In this document: positions 25,607 to 34,061 of the stretch, piece after piece | Numbering within the stretch: the first letter of the stretch is position 1 | Layout: each line of letters begins with the position of its first letter | Assembly (NCBI GenBank): GCA_038329965.1 | Contig: JBBQNN010000007.1 | Coordinates: 15,337-79,336 of the forward strand | DNA: 64,000 bases | From: QHCA01 sp003244095 | GTDB taxonomy: Bacteria; Actinomycetota; Actinomycetes; Mycobacteriales; QHCA01 | Direction: 5' to 3' | The notes under the pieces: model-generated | What the model saw: the letters and a program-made list of their open reading frames with translations, nothing else | Told to the model about the DNA's origin: nothing | The model's database searches: none | Position numbers and translations under genes: made by a program

Positions 25607-26812
25607 ATGATGTTTGCCAACTCACGGGTGCTCTCGTTGCGGCATGCCCGGCGGCCGGTCGTTGTCGGCTCGGCGCTGTTGGCCGCTGCGCTCACCCTCC
25701 CGGGGCAGGTTGCGGCGGTAGCCCAGGCGGGTGCCGCCACGACCCGGGTCAGCATGTCCGGCACGGGCGCCGAGGCCAACGGGCACAGCTTCGGTCCGGC
25801 GATCAGCGCCGACGGTCGCTACATCGCGTTCAGCTCGAACGCGTCCAACCTGGTGCCGGATGACACCAACGGTGGGTCGTCCGCGGGCAACGACGTCTTC
25901 GTCCGGGACATGCTGGCCGGCACCGTCCGCCGGGTCAGCGTCTCCGGCACCGGCGCCCAGACCGACGCGGGTTCAACTAGCCAGGGTGCCGCGATCAGCG
26001 CCGACGGCCGGTACGTCGCGTTCGGTTCGGACGCGTCCAACCTCGTCTCCGGCGACACCAACGCGACGTCCGACGTCTTCCTGCGCGACATGCGGGCCGG
26101 TGTCACCCGCCGGGTCAGCGTGTCCGGCAGCGGTGCTCAGGCCGACGACCAGAGTGCCTGGCCTGCGGTCAGCGCCGACGGCCGGTACGTCGCGTTCGGT
26201 TCGGACGCGTCCAACCTCGTCTCCGGCGACACCAACGCGACGTCCGACGTCTTCCTGCGCGACATGCGGGCCGGTGTCACCCGCCGGGTCAGCGTGTCCG
26301 GCACCGGCGAGCAGGGCAACCACGCGGGTGGCGAGGACGCCGGGAGCCACACGCCGACGATCAGCGCCGACGGTCGCTACGTGAGCTTCGTATCGTTCGC
26401 GTCGAACCTGGTCCCGGCTGACACCAACGGCCGGACCGACGTGTTCCTGCGCGACTGGCGGGCCGGCGTCACCCGGCGGATCAGCTACTCAGGGGCCGGC
26501 GCGCAGGCAGACGGCGACAGCTCCTTCAATTCGATCAGCCCGGACGGCCGGTACGTCGCCTTCTCCTCGGCCGCGTCGAACCTGGTCCCCGCCGACACCA
26601 ACGCCCACGTCGACGTCTTCGTCCGCGACTGGGTGGCCGGCACCACCCGTCGGATCAGCGTCTCGGGCACCGGCGCGCAGGGCAACGATGACAGCCCGTA
26701 CGGCACGATCAGCTCGGGTGGCCGGTACGTCGCCTTCAGGTCGTCCGCGTCGAACCTGATCCCCGGCGACACCAACGGCTGTGCCGACATCTTCGTCCGG
26801 GTCACCGGCTGA
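25607..26812 (+). CDS. Secreted TolB/PD40-type beta-propeller protein
   Basis: A 401-residue protein with a signal peptide (about residues 1-42) and six propeller blades of about 57 residues, each ISADGRYVAFxSxASNLVxxDTN, then DVFVRDxxAGxTRRVSVSGTG. Conserved DGRY and SNL turns are the WD40-like PD40 signature. It should be an exported interaction or scaffold domain with no enzymatic motif visible. Blades three and four share 135 identical bases, a sign of recent duplication. No partner gene is adjacent. Confidence 0.85.
   Translation: MMFANSRVLSLRHARRPVVVGSALLAAALTLPGQVAAVAQAGAATTRVSMSGTGAEANGHSFGPAISADGRYIAFSSNASNLVPDDTNGGSSAGNDVFVRDMLAGTVRRVSVSGTGAQTDAGSTSQGAAISADGRYVAFGSDASNLVSGDTNATSDVFLRDMRAGVTRRVSVSGSGAQADDQSAWPAVSADGRYVAFGSDASNLVSGDTNATSDVFLRDMRAGVTRRVSVSGTGEQGNHAGGEDAGSHTPTISADGRYVSFVSFASNLVPADTNGRTDVFLRDWRAGVTRRISYSGAGAQADGDSSFNSISPDGRYVAFSSAASNLVPADTNAHVDVFVRDWVAGTTRRISVSGTGAQGNDDSPYGTISSGGRYVAFRSSASNLIPGDTNGCADIFVRVTG
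25995..26303 (+). repeat. 135-bp perfect in-frame duplication inside the propeller gene
   Basis: Bases 25995-26129 are repeated exactly at 26169-26303, offset by 174 bp (58 codons), covering most of one blade. All other blades differ at many positions, so this pair arose recently by unequal recombination and can be gained or lost without breaking the frame. Confidence 0.85.
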
Positions 26813-26815
26813 CCG

Positions 26816-26850
26816 ATTGTCATCTCGCTCCGCTCGATGCTCACTCGACT
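26816..26850 (-). repeat. Dispersed repeat, copy 1
   Basis: Read on the minus strand: AGTCGAGTGAGCATCGAGCG, then GAGCGAGATGACAAT. The same word occurs on the plus strand at 36557-36605 with a 12-base insertion of related sequence. It lies immediately after the propeller stop codon and overlaps the stop of the antiporter relic. Confidence 0.7.
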
Positions 26851-27011
26851 GAGTCGCCGGAGAGCAAGTGCAGCGCCAGGATCGGGTAGACCAGCACCGA
26901 GACCGGCCCGGCCGCGACCAGTGCCGCGGCGTCGTCAGAGGTGATCGCGTGCAGGGCCAGGGGAATGACGGCCGCGACTGCGCAGATGATGACCACGTTG
27001 TCGAACGACAT
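26841..27011 (-). pseudogene. Cation/proton-antiporter relic with the middle deleted
   Basis: The 56-residue frame joins an N-terminal first helix (MSFDNVVIICAVAAVIPLAL) to a C-terminal last helix (DDAAALVAAGPVSVLVYPIL, then ALHLL) of CPA2/Kef-type sodium/proton antiporters. About 330 residues of a normal 390-residue transporter are missing, and the join is in frame. No ribosome site precedes the ATG. It can hardly transport; it may persist as a two-helix membrane peptide or be plain debris. Confidence 0.5.
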
Positions 27012-27122
27012 GACCCACAGTGTGAAACCCGGCCGCCCGCGCCGGGTGGCACGTAATATCTTGTCAGATCGAGCCGGAATGCCGGCCGCGCGACCGGCCG
27101 TTAACGTCACAGGAGGTGCGAC

Positions 27123-27869
27123 ATGGCCGAGCGCGGCAGGGTACGGGTGGAGCAGGGTCACAAGCAGGTACGGGGATATGTGAGCGGTGCGCTGGTGTTC
27201 GCCACGACCCGGCCGGTGCTGGTCTGGGAGGTGCCCTACTACCCGGCCTACTACGTACCGGTCGAGGACGTGGTGGCCGACCTCAAGGCGACCGGCGAGG
27301 TCCGGCACTCGCCCAGCCGGGGCGACTCCGACGTCCTTGACGTGCATGCCGGCGGCGTGACCGTGCCTGCAGCGGCCGTTCGCTACGCCGCCTCACCGAT
27401 TCCCGAGTTGCGTGACCTGGTGCGGTTCGACTGGGAGGCGCTCGACGACTGGTTCGAGGAGGACGAGCCGATCTACACCCATCCACGTGACCCCTACACC
27501 CGGGTCGACGTGCTGGCCTCGTCCCGCAACGTCCGCGTGGTCGTCGACGGGGTCACCGTGGCGGACTCGTCGTCGCCCCGCATCCTCTACGAGACCGGGC
27601 TGCCGCCGCGCTTCTATCTGCCGATGACCGATGTACGGATGGACCTGCTGCAACCCTCGTCGACCCGGTCGCACTGCCCCTACAAGGGCGAGGCGTCGTA
27701 CTGGTCGCTGACCATCGAGGGCAGCGGTCACGACGACGCGTTCTGGGCCTACCGCTCGCCGTTCCCGGAGTCGCAGAAGATCGCCGGCCTGGGCTGCTTC
27801 TACAACGAGAAGGTCGACATCTACCTCGACGGCGTGCTGCAGGACCGCCCGCGTACCCACTTCAGCTGA
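27123..27869 (+). CDS. Tandem DUF427 protein
   Basis: A 248-residue protein made of two DUF427 units (about residues 25-115 and 130-240). The second carries the best signature: VDGVTVADSSSPRILYETGL, PPRFYLPMTDVRMDLL, HCPYKGEASYWS and the AFWAYRSPFPE ending. DUF427 proteins are small beta-barrel folds of unknown activity, common in actinobacteria and plants' nucleotidyltransferase fusions. AGGAGG lies six bases before ATG 27123, the best ribosome site in the window. No neighbour points to a role. Confidence 0.9.
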   Translation: MAERGRVRVEQGHKQVRGYVSGALVFATTRPVLVWEVPYYPAYYVPVEDVVADLKATGEVRHSPSRGDSDVLDVHAGGVTVPAAAVRYAASPIPELRDLVRFDWEALDDWFEEDEPIYTHPRDPYTRVDVLASSRNVRVVVDGVTVADSSSPRILYETGLPPRFYLPMTDVRMDLLQPSSTRSHCPYKGEASYWSLTIEGSGHDDAFWAYRSPFPESQKIAGLGCFYNEKVDIYLDGVLQDRPRTHFS

Positions 27870-28099
27870 TCCGAGCCTGGCCTTCGAGGAAGAGCGTCGT
27901 CTAGGGTCCGGATCTCCCGGATCGTGCGGGCCGCCCCGAAGGATCCGTGCGCCTCGGCGGCCAGGTGCGTGACGAGCTGATCGGTCTCGGGGGGCTCGGT
28001 CAGGCCGACAGTCTGGGGTACCGGGCCGGTCCTCCGTAGGCGCAACCGGCAAACCCCGTTGCTGTCTGGCCATCGCGGCCTCAGCCTTCTCTCCGTACG

Positions 28100-28600
28100 C
28101 AAGAACTGCCGCTGCGATTCCTCTCGGCCTACCGTGCCGCACCGTCACTGCGGTGGGCATGGGGCGCGCGAGCAGGCGCTGCGGGCCTCGCTGGCCAACG
28201 TCCCGGTCCTGCCGGACCGGACGCTGGTGTTGGTCGACCGGTCCGGGTCGATGTTCGCGTCGCTGTCGCGGCGCGGGCAGCTGACCCGGGCGGACGCGGC
28301 GGCGGTCTTCGGCGCGGCGCTCGCGGAGCGGGCAGCGGCCGCGGACCTGGTGGAGTTCGGTACGTCGAGCAAAGCGGTGAAGGTCGGCCGCGGCGCATCC
28401 GTACTCACCGTGGCGGGACGGATGGCCGAGCTCGGCGGCACCGAGACCGCTGAGGCGGTCCGGCGGCACCTCCGCGGTCACGACCGCGTCGTGCTGATCA
28501 CCGACGAGCAGGCGTGGGGCGGTTACCGCGGTGCCGACCCGACGAGCGTGGTGCCGGCACACGTGCCGGTCTACACGTTCAACGTCGCAGGCCTGACCGC
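28100..28600 (+). pseudogene. TROVE/Ro60-type protein, C-terminal von Willebrand A part, frameshifted
   Basis: From about 28100 one frame reads ELPLRFLSAYRAAPSLRW, the end of the TROVE HEAT-like ring. After a one-base loss near 28170 another frame continues EQALRASLANVPVLPDRTLV and then LVDRSGSM (metal-binding DxSxS), LVEFGTSS, LGGTETAEAV and VVLITDEQ, ending PVYTFNVAGL. That is the vWA half of bacterial Ro60 (Rsr) proteins, which bind Y RNA and misfolded RNAs. The N-terminal ring is missing. The end is fused to a Hen1 fragment. Confidence 0.75.
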
Positions 28601-28603
28601 AAG

Positions 28604-28958
28604 GTGCTCATCACCGTTTCGTCGACCCGCAGTTCGACAGCACGTGGCCTGGCCACGGACCTGCGGCCATCTCCTGCGCAAGCACCCGGGCACGATGCAG
28701 GTCTTCGACGTCGCGGTCGTCTCCGGCCGCGTCTTCTATTCAGAAGCGACCGACGAGCGGTGTACCGCCGCCCTGCTCGTCGAGGTCGACCCAACCGGCC
28801 TGGTCCGCGGCCGCAAGGGACCGGCGGCCGACGGCTTCGCCCTCGGTCGGTATATCGACGACCGCCCGTACGCCGCCTCCAGCATGCTGGCGGTGCGTTT
28901 CGCGGCGAACTTCCCGGTGATCCGGGTCTCGTCGGTCCGGTCACAGCAGGTCTGGTGA
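28604..28958 (+). pseudogene. hen1: Hen1 RNA 3'-terminal 2'-O-methyltransferase, N-terminal domain fragment
   Basis: GTG 28604 opens VLITVSSTRS...ATDL, then after one surplus base near 28664 continues GHLLRKHPGTMQVFDVAVVS, GRVFYSEATDERCTAALLVE and FALGRYIDDRPYAASSMLAV. This is the N-terminal domain of bacterial Hen1, which partners with Pnkp in RNA repair by methylating the 3' end of the cut RNA. The match ends at about 28895, and the methyltransferase domain is absent. It begins within a few bases of the TROVE fragment end. Confidence 0.8.
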
Positions 28959-29053
28959 GGCCCGGATCTTGGTACGACGGCCCGCGAGATGTCCTTTGCC
29001 CACAAGGGTTCCCGGACCCGGAAATTGTCGTACGTCGTGTCTAGGGTCGGGTC

Positions 29054-30382
29054 ATGTCGCAGGGTCAGGTGTCACCGATGGAGCATCCGTTGTTGGCTGC
29101 GCTGCGGGCGATGGTGGGTCCGGTCAAGGATGCGACGCAAGGCAACGCCTGGTCGATGTCGGATACCGAGATCACCGTCGGGCTGGGTGAGGTGGCGGCG
29201 ATGAAGTCGATGCTCGCCGCGGTCGAGACTGCCCTGGTCGGCGAGGCCGACACCCGCAACCTCGGCGTGGCGGGGGCAACGACGACAGCCGGCTGGCTGA
29301 GGTCGACGATGCGGGTGAGCCCGACCACCGCCCGGCACACGGTGAGTCTGGCCCGGGCGGCCCGCTCTGTCTGTGCGGCGACCGGGGCGGCGCTGACCGC
29401 GGCACGGGTGAACATCGAGCAGGCGCAGGTCATCGTCGGGGTGATGGGCGACCTGCCGAGAGTCGGCGCGGTCCTGGCTGCCGCGGCCGAGGATTTCATG
29501 ATCGGCGCGGCCAGCATGGTCGATCCGATCGAGCTGCGGAAGGCCGGCCGGCACCTGTGCGAGACCTTGACCACGAAGCCCGACCCCGAGGAGCGGGCCC
29601 GGCGGCAGACCGAGCGCCGCTACCTGCACCTCATCCCTGCCTACGACGGCATGACCGTGCTCCGCGGTCTGCTCGATGCCGAGTCCGCCGCCATCTTGGC
29701 CGCCGCCCTCGACCCGCTGTCGGCACCCGAACCCGCCGACGACGGCACCCCGGACCAGCGCACCGCCGCTCAGCGCCGCGCCGACGACATGACAAGACTG
29801 GCCCGCATCGGTCTCGCCTCGGGCGACCTGCCGGCCTCCGGCGGGATCAAACCCACCCTCGTCGTGACCATCGACCATGGTGCCCTGACCGGGCAGATCG
29901 CCGCCGCCGGCCTGCTCCCGGGCGGCCAAGCGCTATCGGCTTCGGCGTGCCGGCGGATCGGTTGCGACGCGAGGGTCATCCCAGTCGTCCTCGGTGGCAC
30001 ATCCCAACCGCTCGACGTGGGCCGGTCACGGCGGAGCATTCCCGAACCCATGCGGGCCGCCCTCGTCATCCGCGACCAGGCGTGCGCCTTTCCAGGCTGT
30101 GACCGGCCGCCGGCCTGGACATCGGGACACCACATCCGTCACTGGTCGCACGGCGGCCCGACCGCCCTGCACAATCTGGTCCTGCTCTGCCGAACGCACC
30201 ACCAGGCCGTCCATGACCACGGCTGGCAGGTCGCCCTCGACGAGGGCGGCCTCCCGTTCTTCCGGCCCCCAGCCTGGGTCGACCGCGACCGAAGACCCCG
30301 CCAACACCACCGCTACCGGCTCCGCCAACTCGTGCCCGACCCCGGCAGCGGTCCCTACCCACCCGGCAGCCGAGGGTGGTGA
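29054..30382 (+). CDS. DUF222/HNH endonuclease-type protein (13E12 repeat family)
   Basis: A 442-residue protein with an N-terminal DUF222 helical region (about 30-300) and an HNH nuclease motif near residue 340: CAFPGCDRPPAWTSGHHIRH, then NLVLLCRTHHQAVH. The Cys pairs and His residues for zinc and catalysis are all present. These genes are multi-copy in actinobacteria (REP13E12 family), often mobile-looking, and their biological role is unresolved. The start at ATG 29054 has no strong ribosome site; ATG 29081 is the alternative. Confidence 0.9.
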   Translation: MSQGQVSPMEHPLLAALRAMVGPVKDATQGNAWSMSDTEITVGLGEVAAMKSMLAAVETALVGEADTRNLGVAGATTTAGWLRSTMRVSPTTARHTVSLARAARSVCAATGAALTAARVNIEQAQVIVGVMGDLPRVGAVLAAAAEDFMIGAASMVDPIELRKAGRHLCETLTTKPDPEERARRQTERRYLHLIPAYDGMTVLRGLLDAESAAILAAALDPLSAPEPADDGTPDQRTAAQRRADDMTRLARIGLASGDLPASGGIKPTLVVTIDHGALTGQIAAAGLLPGGQALSASACRRIGCDARVIPVVLGGTSQPLDVGRSRRSIPEPMRAALVIRDQACAFPGCDRPPAWTSGHHIRHWSHGGPTALHNLVLLCRTHHQAVHDHGWQVALDEGGLPFFRPPAWVDRDRRPRQHHRYRLRQLVPDPGSGPYPPGSRGW

Positions 30383-30511
30383 TCGTGATCACTACCCACG
30401 CTGGAGCGACTGGTGCATGGCTCGGTGACGTTGTATCCCTGAAGGAGGGACGCCGCACTCGGCGGGAGCACGACCACGACGAGACGATCACCGGAGGGAG
30501 GACGCTGCCTC

Positions 30512-31192
30512 GTGGCGGACACGCAGCCGAAGCTGGGGGTCAGCCTCTTCCAGGTTGTCGGCAGCGCCCTGGCGGCTGTGACAGCGGCTGTCATCGCGTC
30601 GAGGTTCGGTGTGGGGGGCACCGTGATCGGCACCGCTGTTGCCAGCGTCATCGCGACCACCGGTACGGCCGTCTACACGAAGTCCCTGAAGCGGGCCAAC
30701 GATCGATTGCTGACCCTGCACATCACCGAGGGCATGGTCCGGCGCCGCCCCGGTCCGGCCGACGTCCCCGCCGCGCCGGCCGCCGACGAGCCCGACGAGC
30801 CCGACGCGGCGACGACCACGAACAGCTCGACAGCAGGGGCCGGCGGGCGCTGGCCGGTTGCGGTGATGGTCGTCGTAGTCTTCCTGCTCGCGATGGGCCT
30901 CGTGACCGCCATCGAGGCTTTCGCGGGCCGGCCGCTCAGCTCGCTGTTCGGTGGCGGCCACAACAGGGGCACCTCGGTTGGCCGGGTCCTCGGCGGCGGG
31001 GGCGCGCCCCCGCCCCGGCCTCATCCGACCCCCACTGCCGGGCCGACCGGGCAGGCCAGCCCCACCGGCCAGGCCAGCCCGACGGGCCGACCCTCGCCCA
31101 GCCCGTCGTCGCCGCCACCGACGGCCAGTCCCGGCGCCTCGCCGTCCGCCTCGCCGCCGCCGCCGACAACGACACCGCCCTCGCCGCCGTAG
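30512..31192 (+). CDS. Membrane protein with long Pro/Ser/Thr-rich tail
   Basis: A 226-residue protein with two hydrophobic segments (about residues 12-58, perhaps a helical hairpin, and 113-135), a charged loop (DEPDEPDAATTT) between them and a low-complexity tail with repeated GQASPT units from about residue 170. The tail probably lies outside the membrane. The family is not recognisable. GTG 30512 is preceded by GGAGGGAGG at about ten bases. It converges with the esterase gene, nine bases apart. Confidence 0.7.
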   Translation: MADTQPKLGVSLFQVVGSALAAVTAAVIASRFGVGGTVIGTAVASVIATTGTAVYTKSLKRANDRLLTLHITEGMVRRRPGPADVPAAPAADEPDEPDAATTTNSSTAGAGGRWPVAVMVVVVFLLAMGLVTAIEAFAGRPLSSLFGGGHNRGTSVGRVLGGGGAPPPRPHPTPTAGPTGQASPTGQASPTGRPSPSPSSPPPTASPGASPSASPPPPTTTPPSPP

Positions 31193-31201
31193 CCGGCACG
31201 C

Positions 31202-31927
31202 TCAGGTGAGCTCGTCGAGGTACTCCGGCAGCATCTCGTGCCAGGTGGGCCACTCGTGCTCGTAGCGCGGGCCCCAGTTGTCCACCCTGTTCGGGATCCC
31301 CTTGGCGCCGAGGGCGGCGGCCATGTCCCAGGACTCGCCGACGTTCTCCCAGGCACCTTCACCCGACGCGAGCACGGCGAACCGCGACCGCAGCCGATCC
31401 AGCTGTGGCCCCTCCAGGCCCGGCAGGAACTGCAGCGGTGAGGAGAAGTACAGATGCTCGGTCCACGGCGGGTCGTAGAAGCGCTCGATGCCGTATGTCC
31501 CGCTCATCCCGACGGCTGCCGAGAACACGTCGGGATAGCGACACAGGACCGCCACGGCGTTGAAGGCGCCGATCGACGCGCCGCTGGCGATGACGTCCAC
31601 CGCATGACCACCCAGGTCGGCGTGGATGGCCGGCACCACCTCGCGCCGGATGCAGTCGTGGAACTGGTCGAGCACCCACGTACGGTGCTCGGGCGAGCCG
31701 GTGCGCAGCATCATCGCCTGCCCGGCGACGCTGTCGACCGAGTACATCTTGATCCGGCCCTCGGCCAGCAGCGGTCCGCAAGCGTCCACCAGGCCGTTGC
31801 GTTCGACCTCCTCGGCGTCGCCGCCGGCGGTCGGGAACACCAGGACGGGGCGACCGTACGTCCCCCACCGGACCAGGGTGATCTCGGAGTGCAGTCGCTC
31901 GGAATGCCACCGTTCTACGGCCTTCAC
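31202..31927 (-). CDS. Alpha/beta-hydrolase esterase, last gene of the minus-arm cluster
   Basis: A 241-residue esterase-family (PF00756-like) protein. VLVFPTAGGDAEE is the oxyanion region, VIASGASIGAFNAVAV carries the nucleophile in GASIG, and the C-terminal WGPRYEHEWPTWHEMLP supplies the His. It belongs to the small group of 'esterases' related to S-formylglutathione and enterochelin esterases. It starts 19 bases after the longer esterase gene and belongs to the four-gene minus arm; it may hydrolyse an ester in the same product (inference). GTG 31927 is the most likely start. Confidence 0.85.
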   Translation of the reverse strand: MKAVERWHSERLHSEITLVRWGTYGRPVLVFPTAGGDAEEVERNGLVDACGPLLAEGRIKMYSVDSVAGQAMMLRTGSPEHRTWVLDQFHDCIRREVVPAIHADLGGHAVDVIASGASIGAFNAVAVLCRYPDVFSAAVGMSGTYGIERFYDPPWTEHLYFSSPLQFLPGLEGPQLDRLRSRFAVLASGEGAWENVGESWDMAAALGAKGIPNRVDNWGPRYEHEWPTWHEMLPEYLDELT

Positions 31928-31946
31928 GGTGTCGCTCGAAACGCGG

Positions 31947-33107
31947 TCATTCGTAGTACAGCTTCTGCGGGCCGGGAAAGATCCACGACAGTCCCTCCCG
32001 GAGCCGATCGCGCCAGTTCTCCCAGCTGTGCCCGTCGCGGGCCTCGACATAACGTACGGCCATCCCGGCGTCTTCGAACGTCCGGACCATGGACCGATTG
32101 GGAATTATCAGCGGCTCGTAGACCCCGCAGCTGACGAAGACCCGCTCCGCGACATGCCGAGGGGCCGCACGGTAGCGGTTGACGAACCTCACTACCGGGT
32201 CGAACACCGGCCCGCCACCGTGGTCGTTGCCGATATCGGTGAAGACGAACGAACCCGACTGCAGCAGCAGCGAGCCGTAGGTGTGCGGATGGCGGTACGC
32301 GCTCGATAGCGACGCCACGGCGCCGAAGCTCGCTCCCATCAGGCACCGGCCGGCCGGGGTGCCGAGCAGCGGGAACTCCTCCTCCAGCCGCGGCAGCAGC
32401 TCGGCCGTCAGGTAGCGGGCGTGGGCCGCCGAGTTGGCGTACTCCGCCAGCCGGTCATCGGGGGACACGAAGGCCGCCACCGTCTCGGCCACGTCGAGCC
32501 GGTGGATCAGGTTGTCCAGGACCGTCTTGGCTGCCGCGTAGTGCAGGTAGTCACCGCCGTCGTGCACGATCAGCAGCGGATAGCGGGCGGTTCGCCGGAA
32601 CCGCGCGGGCAGGTAGACCTGCACGCCCACGTCGCGGCGCAGCACCCGGCTCGGCACCGTCAGGTCGACCAGGGTCCCCGGGCGGGACTCGGGGTGCGGC
32701 TGGGTCCACTCGGGCACCTCGTACCCGCGGGCGTAGCAGACCGACGACGCGCCGACCGGGCTGTGCGCGAGCCGCGGGTTGAGCCGGTCGTTGTGGCGCT
32801 CGTGGTGGTCCCCGAGCCGGGTCTCCAGCTGGTATTCGAACCGCGAGCCCTCGGGCAGCTCCACGACGACGTACCACAGGTCGGTGCCGTGCAGCCGGCG
32901 CAGCGCGATCCGCTCGGGCAGGCCGAGCGTCCGGTGCACCAGATGCACCTCGTCGGCCCCGCCCCGGTAGAGGAAGGTGCAGCGGCCGCCTTCGACGATG
33001 GGTACGTCGTACCTGGCGAGGAACCGGTCGATCGCGGCGGGTTCGAGCGGGCGGCGCTCCCGGAGGCGGTTGATGGCGAGCCGGCGGCTGACCGCCGGCC
33101 CACTCAC
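31947..33107 (-). CDS. Enterochelin-esterase-like hydrolase
   Basis: A 386-residue protein with an N-terminal Ig-like domain (about residues 30-140, FLYRGGADEVHLVHRTLGLP, as in Fes-type esterases) and an alpha/beta-hydrolase domain (about 160-386) with CLMGASFGAVAS (nucleophile in GASFG), Asp and a C-terminal His in ARDGHSWENWRDRL. Fes-like enzymes cleave esters of catecholate siderophores or related compounds. Here the context is ATP-grasp ligases, so the substrate is more likely the cluster product. It starts five bases after the S51-like gene. Confidence 0.85.
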   Translation of the reverse strand: MSGPAVSRRLAINRLRERRPLEPAAIDRFLARYDVPIVEGGRCTFLYRGGADEVHLVHRTLGLPERIALRRLHGTDLWYVVVELPEGSRFEYQLETRLGDHHERHNDRLNPRLAHSPVGASSVCYARGYEVPEWTQPHPESRPGTLVDLTVPSRVLRRDVGVQVYLPARFRRTARYPLLIVHDGGDYLHYAAAKTVLDNLIHRLDVAETVAAFVSPDDRLAEYANSAAHARYLTAELLPRLEEEFPLLGTPAGRCLMGASFGAVASLSSAYRHPHTYGSLLLQSGSFVFTDIGNDHGGGPVFDPVVRFVNRYRAAPRHVAERVFVSCGVYEPLIIPNRSMVRTFEDAGMAVRYVEARDGHSWENWRDRLREGLSWIFPGPQKLYYE

Positions 33108-33112
33108 GGCGG

Positions 33113-34027
33113 TCAGGCCGCCTCCAGCACGCGGACCCGGCCGTCCTCGCCGAGCACGCGGGTGCCCGGCGGCAGCGTGTCGCCGTTGACGTCCACCCGC
33201 CCCCCCGCCTCGAGCGGGATGCACCGGGCCGGGGCGAACCGCCGGGCGAACACCGCCATCCGGGTCGAGTCGGCGAGCAGCAGCCGCGCGCCGGCATGCG
33301 GGAGGGCCACCACGCCGCGCAGGAGGCTCAGCCCGCTGCCGTAGAGCTCCGGGTGCCCCGGGCCCTGCGCCGCCCGGTCGTGGAACAGCACCACCCGGTC
33401 GGTCAGGGCCATCGCGCCGGCCGACCAGGCGATCACCGGCGAGCGCAGCGCGGCCGCGACGTTGAACAGGTGCAGGGTGGCGACCAGCACGCCGACGTGC
33501 CCTCCGGTGATCACCAGGGCCGAGGTGTCGTGCAGCCGCTGCGCGACAGCCGCGCGGTGCTCGGCGATGACCGGCCGCTCGTGCGGCGGGCAGGTCGTGT
33601 AGTACTCCTCGTGGATGTCGCTGATCCGCCGCAGGTGCCGCGTGTCGACCTCGCGTACCGCCGCGATCGCCTCCGTCAACGCGTCGGCCTGCAGCAGCAC
33701 GTTGCCGCCCCGGCGGGCGATGGCGTACACCGCCCGCAGGGCATGGTCGAGGCGCACCAGGTAGACCTCCTGCACCTCGTCGAGCAGGGCGCGCAGCCGG
33801 CGCTCGGCCGTGGCGAACTCCGGGTCGCGCTCCAGCACGTCGAGCCACCGGGCGTAGAGGGAGAGGTTGAGCCCGGGCGCGCCGAGTTGCTGGTCGAGCT
33901 CGGCATCGTCGGGCTCGCGTTCCTGCCAGCCGGCGGTGATCGTGGCGACCCGCCCGGGCAGGTCCATCGAGCGTACGACCGGCCCCACGCTGGGCTTGCG
34001 TTGCGGTCCCAGCAACACCACGCTCAT
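33113..34027 (-). CDS. Peptidase-S51/cyanophycinase-like protein
   Basis: A 304-residue protein with a class-I glutamine-amidotransferase-like fold. ALVITGGHVGVLVATLHLFN precedes SPVIAWSAGAMALTD, where WSAGA corresponds to the nucleophile elbow GTSAGA of S51 peptidases (cyanophycinase, PepE). The first 150 residues are a helical extension rich in Arg/Glu that is not part of the standard family. Members cleave aspartyl-dipeptides or beta-linked chains. With ATP-grasp genes next to it, this could trim or hydrolyse an amide-linked product. It lies 34 bases after the ATP-grasp stop. Confidence 0.75.
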   Translation of the reverse strand: MSVVLLGPQRKPSVGPVVRSMDLPGRVATITAGWQEREPDDAELDQQLGAPGLNLSLYARWLDVLERDPEFATAERRLRALLDEVQEVYLVRLDHALRAVYAIARRGGNVLLQADALTEAIAAVREVDTRHLRRISDIHEEYYTTCPPHERPVIAEHRAAVAQRLHDTSALVITGGHVGVLVATLHLFNVAAALRSPVIAWSAGAMALTDRVVLFHDRAAQGPGHPELYGSGLSLLRGVVALPHAGARLLLADSTRMAVFARRFAPARCIPLEAGGRVDVNGDTLPPGTRVLGEDGRVRVLEAA

Positions 34028-34061
34028 ACCGCCTCCGCGGGAAGAAGTGCGTCGGCGCTGT

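Noticed and set aside
25741..26812. Regularly spaced repeats that might suggest a CRISPR-like array
   Set aside because: They are in-frame beta-propeller blades encoding conserved DGRYVAF/SNL motifs, with a unit of about 170 bp and no unique spacers.
27870..28099. A minus-strand frame with HLAAEAHGSFGAARTIREIR
   Set aside because: It looks vaguely protein-like but overlaps the DUF427 3' end and has no recognisable family or start.
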